Below are positions 11,469 through 22,654 of a DNA stretch of 64,000 nucleotides, piece after piece. The stretch is from Diphasiastrum complanatum (lineage: Eukaryota > Streptophyta > Lycopodiopsida > Lycopodiales > Lycopodiaceae). Numbering within the stretch: position 1 is the first letter of the stretch; every line of letters begins with the position of its first letter. A program made the position numbers and the translations under genes. The stretch spans positions 51,426,039 through 51,490,038 of the forward strand of contig CM055102.1 of the NCBI GenBank assembly GCA_029204225.1, in the 5' to 3' direction. The notes under the pieces are model-generated. The model had not been told where the DNA came from and did not search any database. It worked only from the letters and a program-made list of their open reading frames with translations.

Positions 11469-13102
11469 TTTCATGCTTAAACATAACATAGATATATTAT
11501 CTTTTAAGAAAATTGTCACAATAGCTTACTGCTATAGCAACAAAGCTGACAAAAATTTAGGATTGAATCATAATTGTTGAAAAGTTTGCTTTAATCAATA
11601 AAAAAGCTCACCTAAAAATTAGAGGCAATGGTAGATAAAAAGGAGCCCATCTTAAATAGCTTGGAAAACCCCTTGAAATATCACACCTCCAATGGAAAGC
11701 ATTTGGGCTTTCTATACTTGGACCTTTATTAAGCTATGTGGCACACGATTATTGGCCAATATGTCCACTTGAAAGTTTAATGTAGCATCCTTCTTTGTTA
11801 TTTTTTGTAAGTATCTTGACTTTATATAGTTCTTAACTTCAAAATAAAGCAAATCTCACTTGAAATACTTTAAGTACTCATGAGCACTGAGTCATACATT
11901 GAACGCTTGATAAAACTGTACAATATGTAGCTTTGAGACACAATACTATGATGATATGTAATTTAATGTAAGATACATAATTTGATGCAATAGGTCCCTT
12001 AGTACCATGGCATTGGCATTGATGATGGATGCCTTATTACCACTAATGTCAACTATGTACTTTTTTTTGGACTTGGAAAACATTGATGAGTTTCTTTTTC
12101 TTTGACATGAGGACTTCGACTTGGATATAATAATATTGTCATTGATGTGCAAAGTGTTCTTGTCAATTGTCCTTTGCCTTGTTTTCAATTTTTTTTTTTT
12201 TGTTTTGGAACCATTTCTATCAATTATTTTTTAGCCATGATAATAAATTGTTTCACTCTTTTTTTGGTGCTCTTACCATTGCTAATTTTATTGTATAAAA
12301 AATTAGTTATGTAGATTGTTGATGAGTGTGGTGTAAAGGGTGGTTGTCTTGTTGGTAGCGGCAAAGATTGGTGCATTTGTCATGTGCTGCATGTAATTAG
12401 CCCATGAGCTTACTAATGGATTGCCAAATATGCCCATGGAGCTAAAGTAGACTAGAATCAATCATTAGGACAATTAATAAAGTGGCTCGAACAACCTTGC
12501 TATATTTGTGAATAACGGACTTGTAATAATGGTTGTAAGGCCCAAATTAAGATAATAAGGCCCCAAACTTATAGTAGCCCCTTCTCTCTCCTTCGGTTGA
12601 GATCCTTCTCTCTCTACCCTTCTCTCTCTTGCGGTTGAGATCTCTCTCTCTCTCTCTCTCTATCATTAACCTTCTTGCCAGCCATGAGGGAATGCACAAA
12701 AACAGTCTGGTGATTATCATCTGCATCAAAGAAGGCAACCAAGCCATTAGATGTTTAAACTATCACCAACAACAATCGGTGCCATTCCTACAATGTATCA
12801 TCTTTCAGAAGTTTTTCTGAGCCCTGAGAATAGATGTTCTTTTTTCAGCGATGTTGATAAGCGAGTTTACGACATTCAGAATCTGTTTAAAAAGTCTGAT
12901 TTCATCTACGTTGAAGTTGTAATTAGTGAGATTTGCTCCATCATCACAATGTTGGTTCAATGCAGCAATGTTTGGCTCATAAAAGCAGAACTCATTGCAG
13001 ATTTTGAAAATTAAGCTTTTCCCATCTTCACTTGTTGTGCAAGCGGTGGAGGTTAACAACAACAGCGTAGGTCCTATTCAAGTGTGTCAGATGCTCTCTC
13101 CA
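10216..13102. other. No recognisable gene; mostly AT-rich unique sequence
   Basis: I see no LTR, PBS, splice-structured gene or conserved protein here. Short open frames (10599-10841 +, 11946-12188 -, 12805-13062 -) have no motif I can name. The interval holds a (CA)n run at 11422-11466, a duplicated word GCTTAGAATGAGCTC near 10780 and 10838, and a (TC)n run near 12636-12662. The decayed transporter exon at 13103-13400 may extend leftwards into this region, but I cannot trace it. Confidence 0.3.
11422..11466. repeat. (CA)n microsatellite, about 45 bp
   Basis: A pure CA run inside otherwise ordinary AT-rich sequence. Confidence 0.95.
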
Positions 13103-13400
13103 TCATTTTCTTTGATGATCTATAAGAACTTCAGTACATTTTACAACAAACAATAGCAGTACAAGCTCAGTTTCCTTTGTCCAGAAGCCATCCTTTTTAG
13201 CCATGAAGTCGATGAATTGCTGGATCATCAAAGGCCCTACGTATATTACACAGAGCTTCACTACAGCAAGGCATCCAGTAACAACAAACATGAGCCAAGG
13301 AGATCTGAGCAAAGCAAATGCCAAAGACTTGGGCTCACTCTGCCATTTCCACTTCTGCTGAAACGCTTCGATTACGTGCTCGCAATTATCCTCTTTCTTC
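13103..13400 (-). pseudogene. ABCC-type (MRP) transporter exon fragment
   Basis: A minus-strand open frame reads EAFQQKWKWQSEPKSLAFAL, then LLRSPWLMFVVTGCLAVVKL, then a YVGPLMIQQFIDFMAKKDG segment and a hydrophobic LVLLLFVVKCTEVL stretch. This is the order and spacing of the start of the first transmembrane domain of ABCC/MRP transporters, where YVGP-x-hydrophobic-FVDY is a landmark. A possible 3' splice site lies just upstream, near 13400. The frame stops soon after KCTEVL, without the expected R-Q-W region, and no nucleotide-binding domain is visible nearby. I therefore call it a fragment or pseudogene. It could be one exon of a gene whose other exons lie far away. The family is inferred from pattern only. 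Confidence 0.55.
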
Positions 13401-13429
13401 AGACAAGGTGTTAAAAATTGTAAAGCATA

Positions 13430-14276
13430 TCTATCATCTGTTGTTAATGTTTGGGGGATCCTACCCATGTAAATATTTTGTACATATCCAAGGTATGTGA
13501 ATTGAGCACATATCCTTGTAGAATAGGGCGAGTTTGGGTTAGGTAGATCAAATTCCAATGACATGCATAAAGTCTAGTTGGTCTAGTATGATATGCAATA
13601 ATGTTGACATTGTCTAGTTTGACATGCATATAGAGATTCACATGGAATTGGTCAATTATGACCTTGTAGAAACTCGAGCCACAATAAATGCATAATGTCC
13701 TAAGTTTCCATAGTGACATGCAAAGCATGCAATCACTCTAATGGACACATGCATGTAGATTTGTACATGGCTAGTTGAGAAATTGCCATTTGGAGAAAGT
13801 AGGTAGAAGTTAGGTGCAACCTATGCATGATAGCAGTTAGGTGTCAAGTTAATAGTTGTTTGCACTTGAATAGGTGTAGGATGTGCATTGAATGCAAGGA
13901 GTACCACGAATTTTGGCTCTCCTATATATGTACATATCATTCTCATTCACAAAGTAATGAAGAACCAAAGTTTTGTAGCTATCTCATGCTTGGTTGGATC
14001 TAAACTGTTTTTTTCTTGTTATCTCTCTAGCTCTCTCTCTCTCTAACTCATGTTGAGACTAATGCTTATGCATTGTAATCTTGTACTTTTGATCATTCTT
14101 TGATTCATTGCTATCATAGTCTATTGATTAGCATGCTAGATTGTGAATTAGCCATATCTTCTGAACTAGATCTTGTTGAACAATCTAGAATCAGGGTACT
14201 GTGCTAATCACAAAGCTTAATCAAGATCAGTCACTCTTGTGGACATTCCCCACACGTGTGAATTCTGGAATTTTCA
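13430..14276 (+). mobile_element. Copia 2 LTR (5' LTR), start uncertain
   Basis: Non-coding sequence that ends in TTTTCA just before an initiator-tRNA PBS (14280-14291), so it is read as a 5' LTR on the plus strand. It contains an ACACGTGTG word near 14255 and the promoter-like AT-rich patches expected of an LTR. The left edge is a guess, because no second LTR or target duplication was found. Confidence 0.5.
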
Positions 14277-14279
14277 ACT

Positions 14280-14291
14280 TGGTATCAGAGC
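14280..14291 (+). promoter_or_regulatory. Primer-binding site, initiator tRNA-Met
   Basis: TGGTATCAGAGC is complementary to the 3' end of plant initiator tRNA-Met and is the usual minus-strand primer site of plant Copia elements. It lies 4 bp behind the presumed LTR end. Confidence 0.85.
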
Positions 14292-15114
14292 CACATTAAG
14301 CTTTGCATGCTAACAACTCTGATTGTACAAGAAACTGAGAGATAAACAAACAAAAGGGCAGTTTTTCACCTTTTCTAGCATTTCTCTGAAGTGTAATTGG
14401 ATCAAATCGGACTTGAACTGAATTTTCAGACCTGAATTGAGGTAGTACGGAATTTTGGAATTCTGCACGTGTGAAAATTAGAGATTTTTAGTCCCCTTGT
14501 TTTCCTTGCTGATAGATCCAAAGATAGCAGTATTATAGCTTGATGAAAAGCTTGTGATCTGTACTTTCCATAGAAATTGAAACCAAATCAATCTGAAGTG
14601 TCTAGCAAGAGTTATAAGCTCTTAAAGAGGATTAGGATAGGTCCAAAATCTGAGTGACAACATTTTGATTTGAATCAATTTTTACTTTGTTTTGAATTCA
14701 TGGTTTTGAGCATCCTACACGAGAAACTAAGGATCAAGACTGAGTTTGAAGTAATTGAACACCCTTTGAGCCTTCTGAGTGTCAATAGTGTTTTCTTTTG
14801 TTGCATTTCACACGTGCCAAAAGTGGGATTCAAACTAACCAAAGTGTCTCAATCCACTTTGTGTATCTGATCTAGTTAGCTTGTCTTGTGGAATATTTGA
14901 GATCTGTCTCAAATACAGTTGCATTGTTTCACAATCTTTGATTGGTTCTAGCGAAGTCCAGAGAGCTTAGATCGATGTGCAATTACCTCACACGATCTAA
15001 ATAGGAAGGTAGTACTTTTTTGAAAACACCTATGGTGAAAGAAAGCAGCAACTCTAAGTCAGATAGGAACAAGCTCAAACATATTGCAGTCCAATTACAA
15101 GAGTCTTCACATTC
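14292..15114 (+). mobile_element. Copia 2 leader
   Basis: Non-coding leader between PBS and gag. It contains words such as TTCTGCACGTGTGAAAA and TTTCACACGTGCC. The segment at 14934-15003 recurs at about 62908-62981, so a relative of this element is present near the window end. Confidence 0.55.
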
Positions 15115-15519
15115 ATGGCATCTATAGGAGATTGTCTCTTTCAAGCTAGTGAAAGACTATACACATTTAACTATTCAGTTTGGAAGGATAGGATAGAGTC
15201 CTTGTTGATTCTCTATGGTGTAATAGATTTTGTAACTGGAACTGAAGTTGAACCTACAGCTTTTGATGAGGCTCAAAAATTCAAGAAGAGAGCAAGAATT
15301 GCTCTACATATTATCAAATTAAACATCTCTGATGAGATGTTGAGAGAGATTAGTTCATGCACCTCAGCCAAGGAGACTTGGGAGACTATGAAGAACCTTC
15401 ATGAAGCTGAGATCAAGTCAAGAAACAGGAGTAAGAACCAATACTCTCGTGCCTTCACCAAGAAAAAAGCAAAGAACAAAGACTATGGTGGAGTAGAAGA
15501 TGAGTCAGCTCATCCTTAG
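15115..15519 (+). pseudogene. Copia 2 gag, truncated
   Basis: A 134-residue frame in the correct position behind PBS and leader. It reads like the UBN2/Copia gag N-terminal domain: a Y-x-x-W-K-x-R segment (FNYSVWKDRIESLLI), an ALHIIKLNISDEMLREI helix and TSAKETWETMKNLHE. It then ends in a Lys-rich tail and stops without a zinc knuckle. Protease, integrase and RT are absent downstream, so the element is truncated. Confidence 0.65.
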
Positions 15520-15534
15520 AAGCTATCTTAGAAA

Positions 15535-15740
15535 CTCAAAAGTTAAGTTTATTTTAAAACTTAGACGGTTTACAAAGTTTGCTTTTAAAACTTTGAAATA
15601 AAACTTTGAAAACTTAACTTATAAGCTTTAACATGTACTTTTCAAAGTACTCAAAAGTTTTACTCACAAAGTTTAAGAGTTTAAAGTTTACGAAGTTTAA
15701 TCGTCAAAGTTTTCAAAGTTTACAAAACTTTGAGCAGCCA
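15535..15740. repeat. Low-complexity AAGTTT/AAACTT word cluster
   Basis: About 200 bp consisting mainly of the words CAAAGTTT, AAGTTTA and their complements, in both orientations. No coding signal is seen. Confidence 0.6.
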
Positions 15741-15839
15741 GCCGTTTGTTTACTGCAAAGTCTACTTTTACCTATGACTTTATTTACCAACCAAACATCA
15801 CATCACAAGTACTTTGTTGAAAGTACAAAGAAGATGTAA

Positions 15840-16315
15840 CTTAAAAAGATTATTAACGCCTCTCCCCATTACAAGGAAGAATACACAACCTCTTGGTGTG
15901 TGCGTCAGCAGCAGCCAGCGCCCGACTGCCACAAAATCTGACAGAGCCGTACGGACTTCGCGCGCAAGTGCCCGACAAATTTTTTTTAATCAAATTTTTT
16001 TTGCAACTGAAAAAATATAGAGATGCCAAAAAAATTTCAGACTTCCGTCAACCCAAACTAAGGTCATAAAACGAAATGGATTTCTGAAAATTTTAGAAAC
16101 CTTAAAAAAGCCAAAAAAACCGCCAAACTTCCACCATAGCTAGCAAAGGTGGCTCGTTTTCTATCAAAACGACCTCGGATTGAGATGAACCAAAAAGGAA
16201 AGTTGTTCAGTTCGATCCAACGAATTCAATAAGCCTTCAGAATACATCAGCCAAAAGCTTAAACTAATCAAAAATTTAAGTTAGGGCGATTGCACCTTAT
16301 ACACAATGATCGGTG
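15840..16315 (-). mobile_element. Leader of Copia 3, truncated
   Basis: Non-coding sequence directly inside the minus-strand PBS at 16316-16327. No gag frame was found, so the element is cut off. Confidence 0.35.
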
Positions 16316-16327
16316 GCTCTGATACCA
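16316..16327 (-). promoter_or_regulatory. Primer-binding site, initiator tRNA-Met (minus strand)
   Basis: GCTCTGATACCA is the reverse complement of TGGTATCAGAGC. It is followed after 2 bp by TGTTAGAA, the inner end of a putative LTR. Confidence 0.8.
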
Positions 16328-16329
16328 AA

Positions 16330-18992
16330 TGTTAGAATTCTCATCGTCGTGTCGGTCATTGCTAAAGCACAAACAGGTGACGAACGCTACGTTACCACCC
16401 AACCGTAGAGGTACTACCACCTCACCCCCATGCACTGGAGCTACAGACCACCATCAAGCAAGCTCAGATCTCATGTAAGCCATGGTGTCCCATACTACCA
16501 TGCCTTACCCTCGACCCTTGCCTACCTGCATCCTGAGGCCTAGATACTTATCCTAACCTGACCACCAGTGGAAGAGCTCTTCATTTTCTAGAAGAGAATG
16601 AATACCAAGCTCATGGAGATCCACCTCTATATACATAGCTCAGGTGGGTCATCTCCGTCCATAGGCATCACGCATAACCAATGACACGCGACAGTTGTGC
16701 ACACTGATGCGGGTCTATAACAATGAGGCACCGTGCACCAATAAGACATTGACATGTGGCACCCAAAAGACTTATAGCTTTAGATCAGCATTCCATCCCA
16801 TAATTGAGACCGTCACCTCAAGTTTTCTGTTGCATGCCCTTATGGGTACGTAACATCATGCCAACACACGCTCATCTTTGAGTCGTCGCTCACGGAATTC
16901 TGAGACTAATGTCTCCCCGGTCATACTGAGGTATATGGCTTTGAGTGACTTTCTCTAGGCTTTTTCCCGATCTCAAGACCCGAGAATCCGATCCAAACAG
17001 GTTCCAACACCTGTGCCAAGCCTAGACTCCTACAAATACAACCAAATACATGAAAGCTATAGATAGCTTATCCACGCCCCTGATGGTAGGTGCCTCTCCA
17101 TTGATGCCAATGCCAATGATTGGTTCCCTACTGTAATGCCATCCATGTACTCCCAAATGAACATACCATGAAGTCCTTGCCATCGGTGTCCCCTCTAGTG
17201 GATCCCTAGCAAAACACTCGACACTGTATTTTCCCTCCGATCACACCCAACCGTGCGATCTCCATAAGCTCTACAACCTAGAGCTGGCTCTCAAAGCTCC
17301 ACGCCTTGCCCATTTGCATTTGTAGTATCCTGATTACATCATGAATCGCCTCTATAAGTCCTATCCAATCCAATGACTCGAGTCCAATCTGAGATAGCTG
17401 CCCCTTGATGATCATCCCATGTCATCCTGCAGTCCAATCCCTATCATGTATCCCAATTTCATTTTTGATCTTGAAGATTTGAGCATCTACTATGTAGTAC
17501 CCCATCTGTATTCTCCCAAGGTACCTCCAAAGCTACTCCTATGAATGATTTTGAACCATTCTCTGAGAATACACTGAGATGCAATCTCCAAAGCCACCAT
17601 CAAGTCCCTTACATGATTGTGCATGCCAGTATCCCTCCAAGTGAACTTGTGAGATCTTCCATGGCCCAAACCAAATGATATGCACTTTGCCATCACTGGA
17701 ATCTGCATCCCTGATGCAATACTGATACTACCGATACATCAAATTGACTTGACTTATCCAAATTGGTAGTTGCAGTGTATCTCATTGATGAAAAACTTGG
17801 TACACTGCTCCTCAGCTACAATGACTTGATTAACATGCAAACCAACACGAATACGTCAAATACATCTGTGCCGGCCAATATGTGTATACCTCCAAGCTAG
17901 CCCATATTTCTCTTCGAAAGAGAAATTTCTAAGCTACAGATGTGTGTGTCAATGCAACTATCACCTGACTCGACGCTGTCACTGTCAATCATGCCTGTGA
18001 GAGCATTCCTCCAAAATGCCACTTGACATTGGTTGGTTTTCCAAGAATTGAACCTGATCCCAGGAATTTTTCACCTGTAATTGGCATACCGTGCCTACTC
18101 TCTCACCTATGATTGCTTGTCCTCTCAATATTGTCGCCAATGATGAGTAGTCACACCGCCAAATTGCACTTCCGTCGCCAAAACTAGCTTTCTCCACACA
18201 AATATGCTATCATTCACCCCCATACTGCAATTACCACTTCCAAACACCCTGTTACCCTACTAGAAGTAAGTAATAATGATTTTGAAGTGATAATGCCTTG
18301 ATGTACTACCTTGTAGCAGGTTTCACCAACCAAAAATTTCTCCAAATTTGGCCCTATGCTACCCAAATGGCGAATGTAGCCCATCACTTGGTCACCTGCA
18401 CTCCGCTCAATGGAATGGTGATGAAAACTCCCCGAAATATGTTTCTCCCTACTCTATGAAGTTGCTCTGTCCGCTAACTCTGAGCAGCCAGTTTCAGGGG
18501 TTATTTTGGCCCAAGGATGGCTGCCTTCTAGCCAAAGATAGGCCCAAAACCAATTTCGCCTTGCAAAAATGAACTGTATCTTCATTTTGAAGATTTTAAA
18601 TGAAGTGAAATCCAATTTGAACTTCGGGTCCCTTCAGCCCATTTTAGGCTGAAATTTTTTTAATGAAGAGGCTTCAAATATGCCCTTCAACTTTTCAAGG
18701 TCCTCGTCAAAACTCATCTCCACCGTTGAAGATGATCCCACGATCCATAAGTTGTTGATCTCCACCATTAGCCTCTCTTGGTCCTGATCTGACGGCTGTC
18801 ACATTTCATGTGCATTGAGCCCCGCTCCTATAGCCGCAGACTGCATCTACGAGATCAACGCCCGACTGATATAACAATAGTGGGTCACATCCCAATAACA
18901 AACAAATACAATAAATCTAATTAACTGTACACTAATTACAATATCACATTTGAAGCTTATACTAATGAATCAGATCAAACTGATTTCTAACA
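16330..18992 (-). mobile_element. Putative long LTR (2.66 kb) of Copia 3
   Basis: The interval starts TGTTAGAA next to a PBS and ends TTCTAACA. These are the short inverted termini of an LTR, with TG...CA at both ends. The inside is non-coding in all frames as far as I can read. Its GC content is somewhat higher than the neighbours'. The right end abuts a Copia gag/protease (18993 onward) in the middle of a WWIC-type protease entry, which suggests an insertion. A length of 2.66 kb is unusually long for a Copia LTR, so nested insertions or a false outer end are possible. Confidence 0.45.
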
Positions 18993-19440
18993 AATCCACC
19001 ATGGATCGATATCTCCAACAATAGAACTCAAACATGAAGACATCACAGAAGCATCATCATTTGTGTTTTGAACACCATCCTCATCAAGAGTTAGATTACC
19101 CTGCTTGTCTCCTTGATCTCTCTTCTTTTTGTAGAAATCACTAGCAAAATGCCCCATGCCTTCAATGTATCCCACACTTTTTTTGGTCCTTCTGAATCTG
19201 AAATATAGGGAATAATTGCTTTCTAGCTGATAAGTTGATGACATTCTGGGCTTTTCGTTTTCTCCTATCAAATGTCCGCTGATCTTCTTCAATCACTGAC
19301 CTTGTCTCTTCACCTGTCACGATCTCCCACAGCTCTTTTTCCATCAAAATGTTCTTCAGTTTGAATTTCCAAACTGCATAGTTGCCGACACCTTCCAATT
19401 TGCTTGACTCATTAAGGACAATCTCGCTTAGAGTTGCCAT
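18993..19440 (-). pseudogene. Copia 4 gag, internally deleted and frameshifted
   Basis: The minus-strand ORF (19162-19440) is nearly identical in its first 70 residues to the gag of the complete Copia 6 (44658-45224): KLEGVGNYAVWKFKLKN and EKELWEIVTGEETRSVIEE. It therefore belongs to the same family. A frameshift near residue 72 leads into a second frame (18987-19292) with a Gly/His/Phe segment and a Lys/Asp-rich tail, ending WWIC, the usual lead-in to the protease DSG motif. The protease itself is separated by the LTR-like block at 16330-18992. Confidence 0.75.
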
Positions 19441-20048
19441 TACTGGATAGATGAGTCTAGATCACAAAATTTATCACACTATAGAGCTGTAAATTTTTTT
19501 TTTTTTGGTTGGACACCTGATATCAATACGACGCGCGGGTGCACGACTGCTCGGGATTCTCTTTAGCTCGTGTGCGTGGATCCAATATTGGTACGGGTAT
19601 GCGATATCAGTATGACGTGCAGATGTACGACTGCTCAGTATTTTCTTTACTTTTGGTGCGTGGATCCAATATTGGTACGGAAAAGATGAAAAGTAGAGGG
19701 AATATCAGGAGACCGAGATCAGTAATGTGAGAAGTATGAAGCCTCCTAACTCTGAATGGTAGTACTACACTGTCTAGTGTGATTTGTGGTACTCCAGACA
19801 GACAAATGAGAGATTTCTTGGCAAACCTCTCACACAAATAGCACTTTCCACAACAACTCAGAAGTATTGTAAAAATCTAACTCATACAGAATGTAAAATG
19901 TACAAATAAACCCTAAACCTCTGATAGAGAGAGAAAACCTATGAGTAGACTAATAGACTAGCCTATGGCTAATGACAGCTGGTCACAGCTGTCAACATTA
20001 ATGTACCTCATAAACAATAACAATGAAGTTTATCATTGATTTCCAACA
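19441..20048 (-). mobile_element. Copia 4 leader and partial 5' LTR
   Basis: The leader (19441-19860) is the inverted counterpart of 44100-44657 in Copia 6. The LTR part (about 19880-20048) has the same outer end as the Copia 6 LTRs (minus strand TGTTGGAAATCAATGATAAA). The PBS and inner LTR end are deleted. The outer end at 20048 abuts Gypsy A2 pol sequence homologous to 55640-55860, so this Copia inserted into Gypsy A2. Confidence 0.7.
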
Positions 20049-20400
20049 CTAAATCATCGTCCATTGGGTTCTCAGTAGATTTCGTTGACAACCATGCTAC
20101 GTTTATCATATTCACTCCAAAGGTAATTGGTGTGTCCATGGTGTAACACTTGGGTGAAGATGTGCTAGGTTCAAGATCTGATTCATATTGACATGCTTCG
20201 CAGTCAATCGTTGCTAATGCATCCGTCTATCTCACAACATCCATCTCTGAATCGTAGTGACCACCCTTGGCTCGCCTTGGGCGATCTATCGTGTGATTTG
20301 TCGTGGATGATTTGTCATCAGCCTTGGGTGCAAGTGGTTTCACCGCCCATGTGGTTGGATTGACCTTTACAGTCTACTCTTTGTTCTCAAAGGTCAGTTT
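20049..20400 (-). pseudogene. Gypsy A2 pol linker between protease and RT
   Basis: This stretch matches, at about 75-80 percent by eye, the minus-strand linker at 55583-55937 (Gypsy A5). Both contain the equivalent of the words DTPITFKV and NVAWLSAEAIENL. It has no catalytic motif. It is interrupted at its downstream end by Copia 4. Confidence 0.6.
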
Positions 20401-20760
20401 CCCTGTACTCTAGTTGTGTACTACTTGCACAGTCTTCAACCATGGTCTTCCCAATAAAACACGGTATGCAGATGGAGATTCAGGTATATCCATTACTACA
20501 AAGGTGATCACAAATTGCATGCCTGCTATTTTTACAGGGATATTGGCAACCACACCCTTCGATTTTATGCAACATTGATTCGCTAGCTTGACGACAAATC
20601 TTGCTGGCTTCAATCCCTGCAAACCCCACTTTTGATACAAAGTAGTGGAGATCAAATTGACACTGGATCCTCCATCTACCACTGTTGCCTCGTCCTTGAA
20701 TCTCTTTGTTTGATCGGCAGGGTGATGTTGTGTTCCTCGCTTTCCCACACTGTCCTGATG
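20401..20760 (-). pseudogene. Gypsy A2 aspartic protease
   Basis: A 112-residue frame has the retropepsin active site as VVDGGSSVNLIS at about 20660-20690, a form usual in plant Gypsy elements. This is followed by a flap-like VANIPVKIAGMQF segment and the C-terminal hydrophobic-Gly block VLLGRPWL. The protease would process the gag-pol polyprotein. The frame is open here, but it is separated from gag by stops. Confidence 0.8.
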
Positions 20761-20804
20761 TGGAGGACGTTACTAGTCTCTTTGTAGCCCATACAGTATA
20801 TGGG

Positions 20805-22654
20805 CTATGGCGCTACTGGTTCCGCGTCCACTTTGGCCCATTCAACCAAAAGGCTTTTAGCTTGTGGTGCAATCCGCAGTAATTCCCCGAGGGGCAAACT
20901 AACACGGCTCGTCAGCAAGCTTGTGAGCCTTTTAGTGTGCGGTTCCTCGAGCTCCACCATGTGGAAAGGTGGTTCATGATGATGCAATCGATCATTCTGA
21001 TCAATGCGCAAAAGTGAGCCCGTTCATGGTTCTCGTTCGTCATTAGCAGGAGGTTCCATGGGGTTGTCGCTTTCTTGCTCTTTTTTCTTCGCTTGTGCTC
21101 TCTGTACCCAATGTCATATCTTCTGGCACTGTCTCCTTTCTTCCTCACAGAAATGTTGCATTTCCCTTGGCATCCCCGCTGGAACTGTTGCTCGTTGATT
21201 GCAATGAAATTCAATGGTGCGTTGGTCTCAAGTCTCAATGGACAATTCTTGAAGTAGTGTCCATAACTGCATTCTGGATAGAAGGATGTATATTGTCCCT
21301 TATAAGGACATTCAGCAATTCTTTGTCCTTCGCCACATCCGTAGCAACCGTAACTTCTTCCGCCTTGACGTTGAGTTTGAGCTGCATATGCTGCAATAGG
21401 ATCCATATATGGTTCATCCGGCCCATACCATTGTTGTTGCTCAGGTTGAGGTGGTACTGGCATCTCTGGTTCTACTGCTGTCAAGTTTACGTGGGCCACT
21501 TGTTGATTGGCTAGCCCGGGTGGTGCAGGTAAGGCCATGCGTTGTTGATTATTCAGTGTGCCGTACCTCGGTGCCGCATTTGGTGCCCCTTGATGACATG
21601 GATAAGAAGTCTGATAAGGACTCCTCTTCTATCGGACACTCCGGGGGTTAAATGGGCAAAAGGTCGTATCATACGATGTTGCATTGCACAAATGGCAAAA
21701 TCTATGGGTCAGTCTCAGATTTTGCTTTAGGACTGGGCACTCGTTCGTTGTATGGTTTTGTGTGCATACCGCACACCATACATTTTCGCGACGAGCATAC
21801 TATAGCTGGTTTTGTTTTGGTAGATTGGGCGTTGCTGCTACAGTTCCTTGTAAGGTTTTCAGTTTCTGATCAAATTGTGTCGTAAGCTATTCCATCTGCT
21901 CTTTGTGATTTTGTCATCTGTTCCAACAACAGTTTTGTGGATAGAGTGAAAGCATTTAATGATGACGATGCTATCGAGGGAGTAGGAGTAAGGGTGGATG
22001 GATATTCGTTGTCAGATCCCTCATCCTCTCCCCTGATGGCATCCTCCATAGCTCCTTGCAGAGTAGCGTACTGCTCTTGTCGTTTCAGTTCTCTCTTGAT
22101 GTTACATGGTAATCCCGCTAGAAACCACATATCACCGCATGATCGGGAGTTAGGGCTGCACTGCACTCGGATCGTAGATGTTTGACCCGCTCAATATAGT
22201 CCTTGACCCTTTCTCTTTTTCCCATCTTGACCTTGCTGAGCAGGAGAAACGGGTCTTCTAGGAACTTCCTTGGTTTAAAGCGCGTGATGAGAGCCCCTTT
22301 AACCGCTTCCCAGGTGGATTTTTCTTCCTCTGACAAATTGAAAAACCAATCTTGAGCCACTGCTACTAGTGACATGGGGAACAACATCGACTTCTCTGCA
22401 TGTGTCTGATCGCCGTAGATTTCACAAGCTTGCTCGTGGATCTGGAGGAAGTGGATGGGATCTGATGATCCGTCCTATTTTGGTATCTCCATCCGAGATG
22501 CCCTCTAAACTGCTTGCAAGGAAGCGATAGGTACGGATTGACCCATTGGCACTGGTTCCGGTTCTACCCCTTGTTGCGTAGCTGCTAATCTGGGAAGGTG
22601 TGGTGCTTGATTCGCTATCCTTCTTGCTACTGATCGTCCAGATCTTAGATTCAT
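20805..22654 (-). pseudogene. Gypsy A2 gag with CCHC region, broken
   Basis: The start is at 22654-22652 (MNLRSGRSVARRIANQAPHL). The capsid domain continues through MEIPK, QDWFFNLSEEEKSTWEAVKG and MGKRERVKDYIERVKHLR (22118-22387). The frame 20912-21538 holds a Pro/Gln-rich stretch and a cysteine cluster (CYGCGEGQRIAECP then CSYGHYFKNCPL) at the position of zinc knuckles. In-frame stops occur after IASLQAV and elsewhere. This is the longest gag copy of family A in the window. Confidence 0.75.

Noticed and set aside
18987-19041. Shared words CAAATCCACCAT at 18991 and 49036 as evidence of one insertion event
   Set aside because: The match is only about 12 bp and the flanks beyond it differ, so it may be chance.
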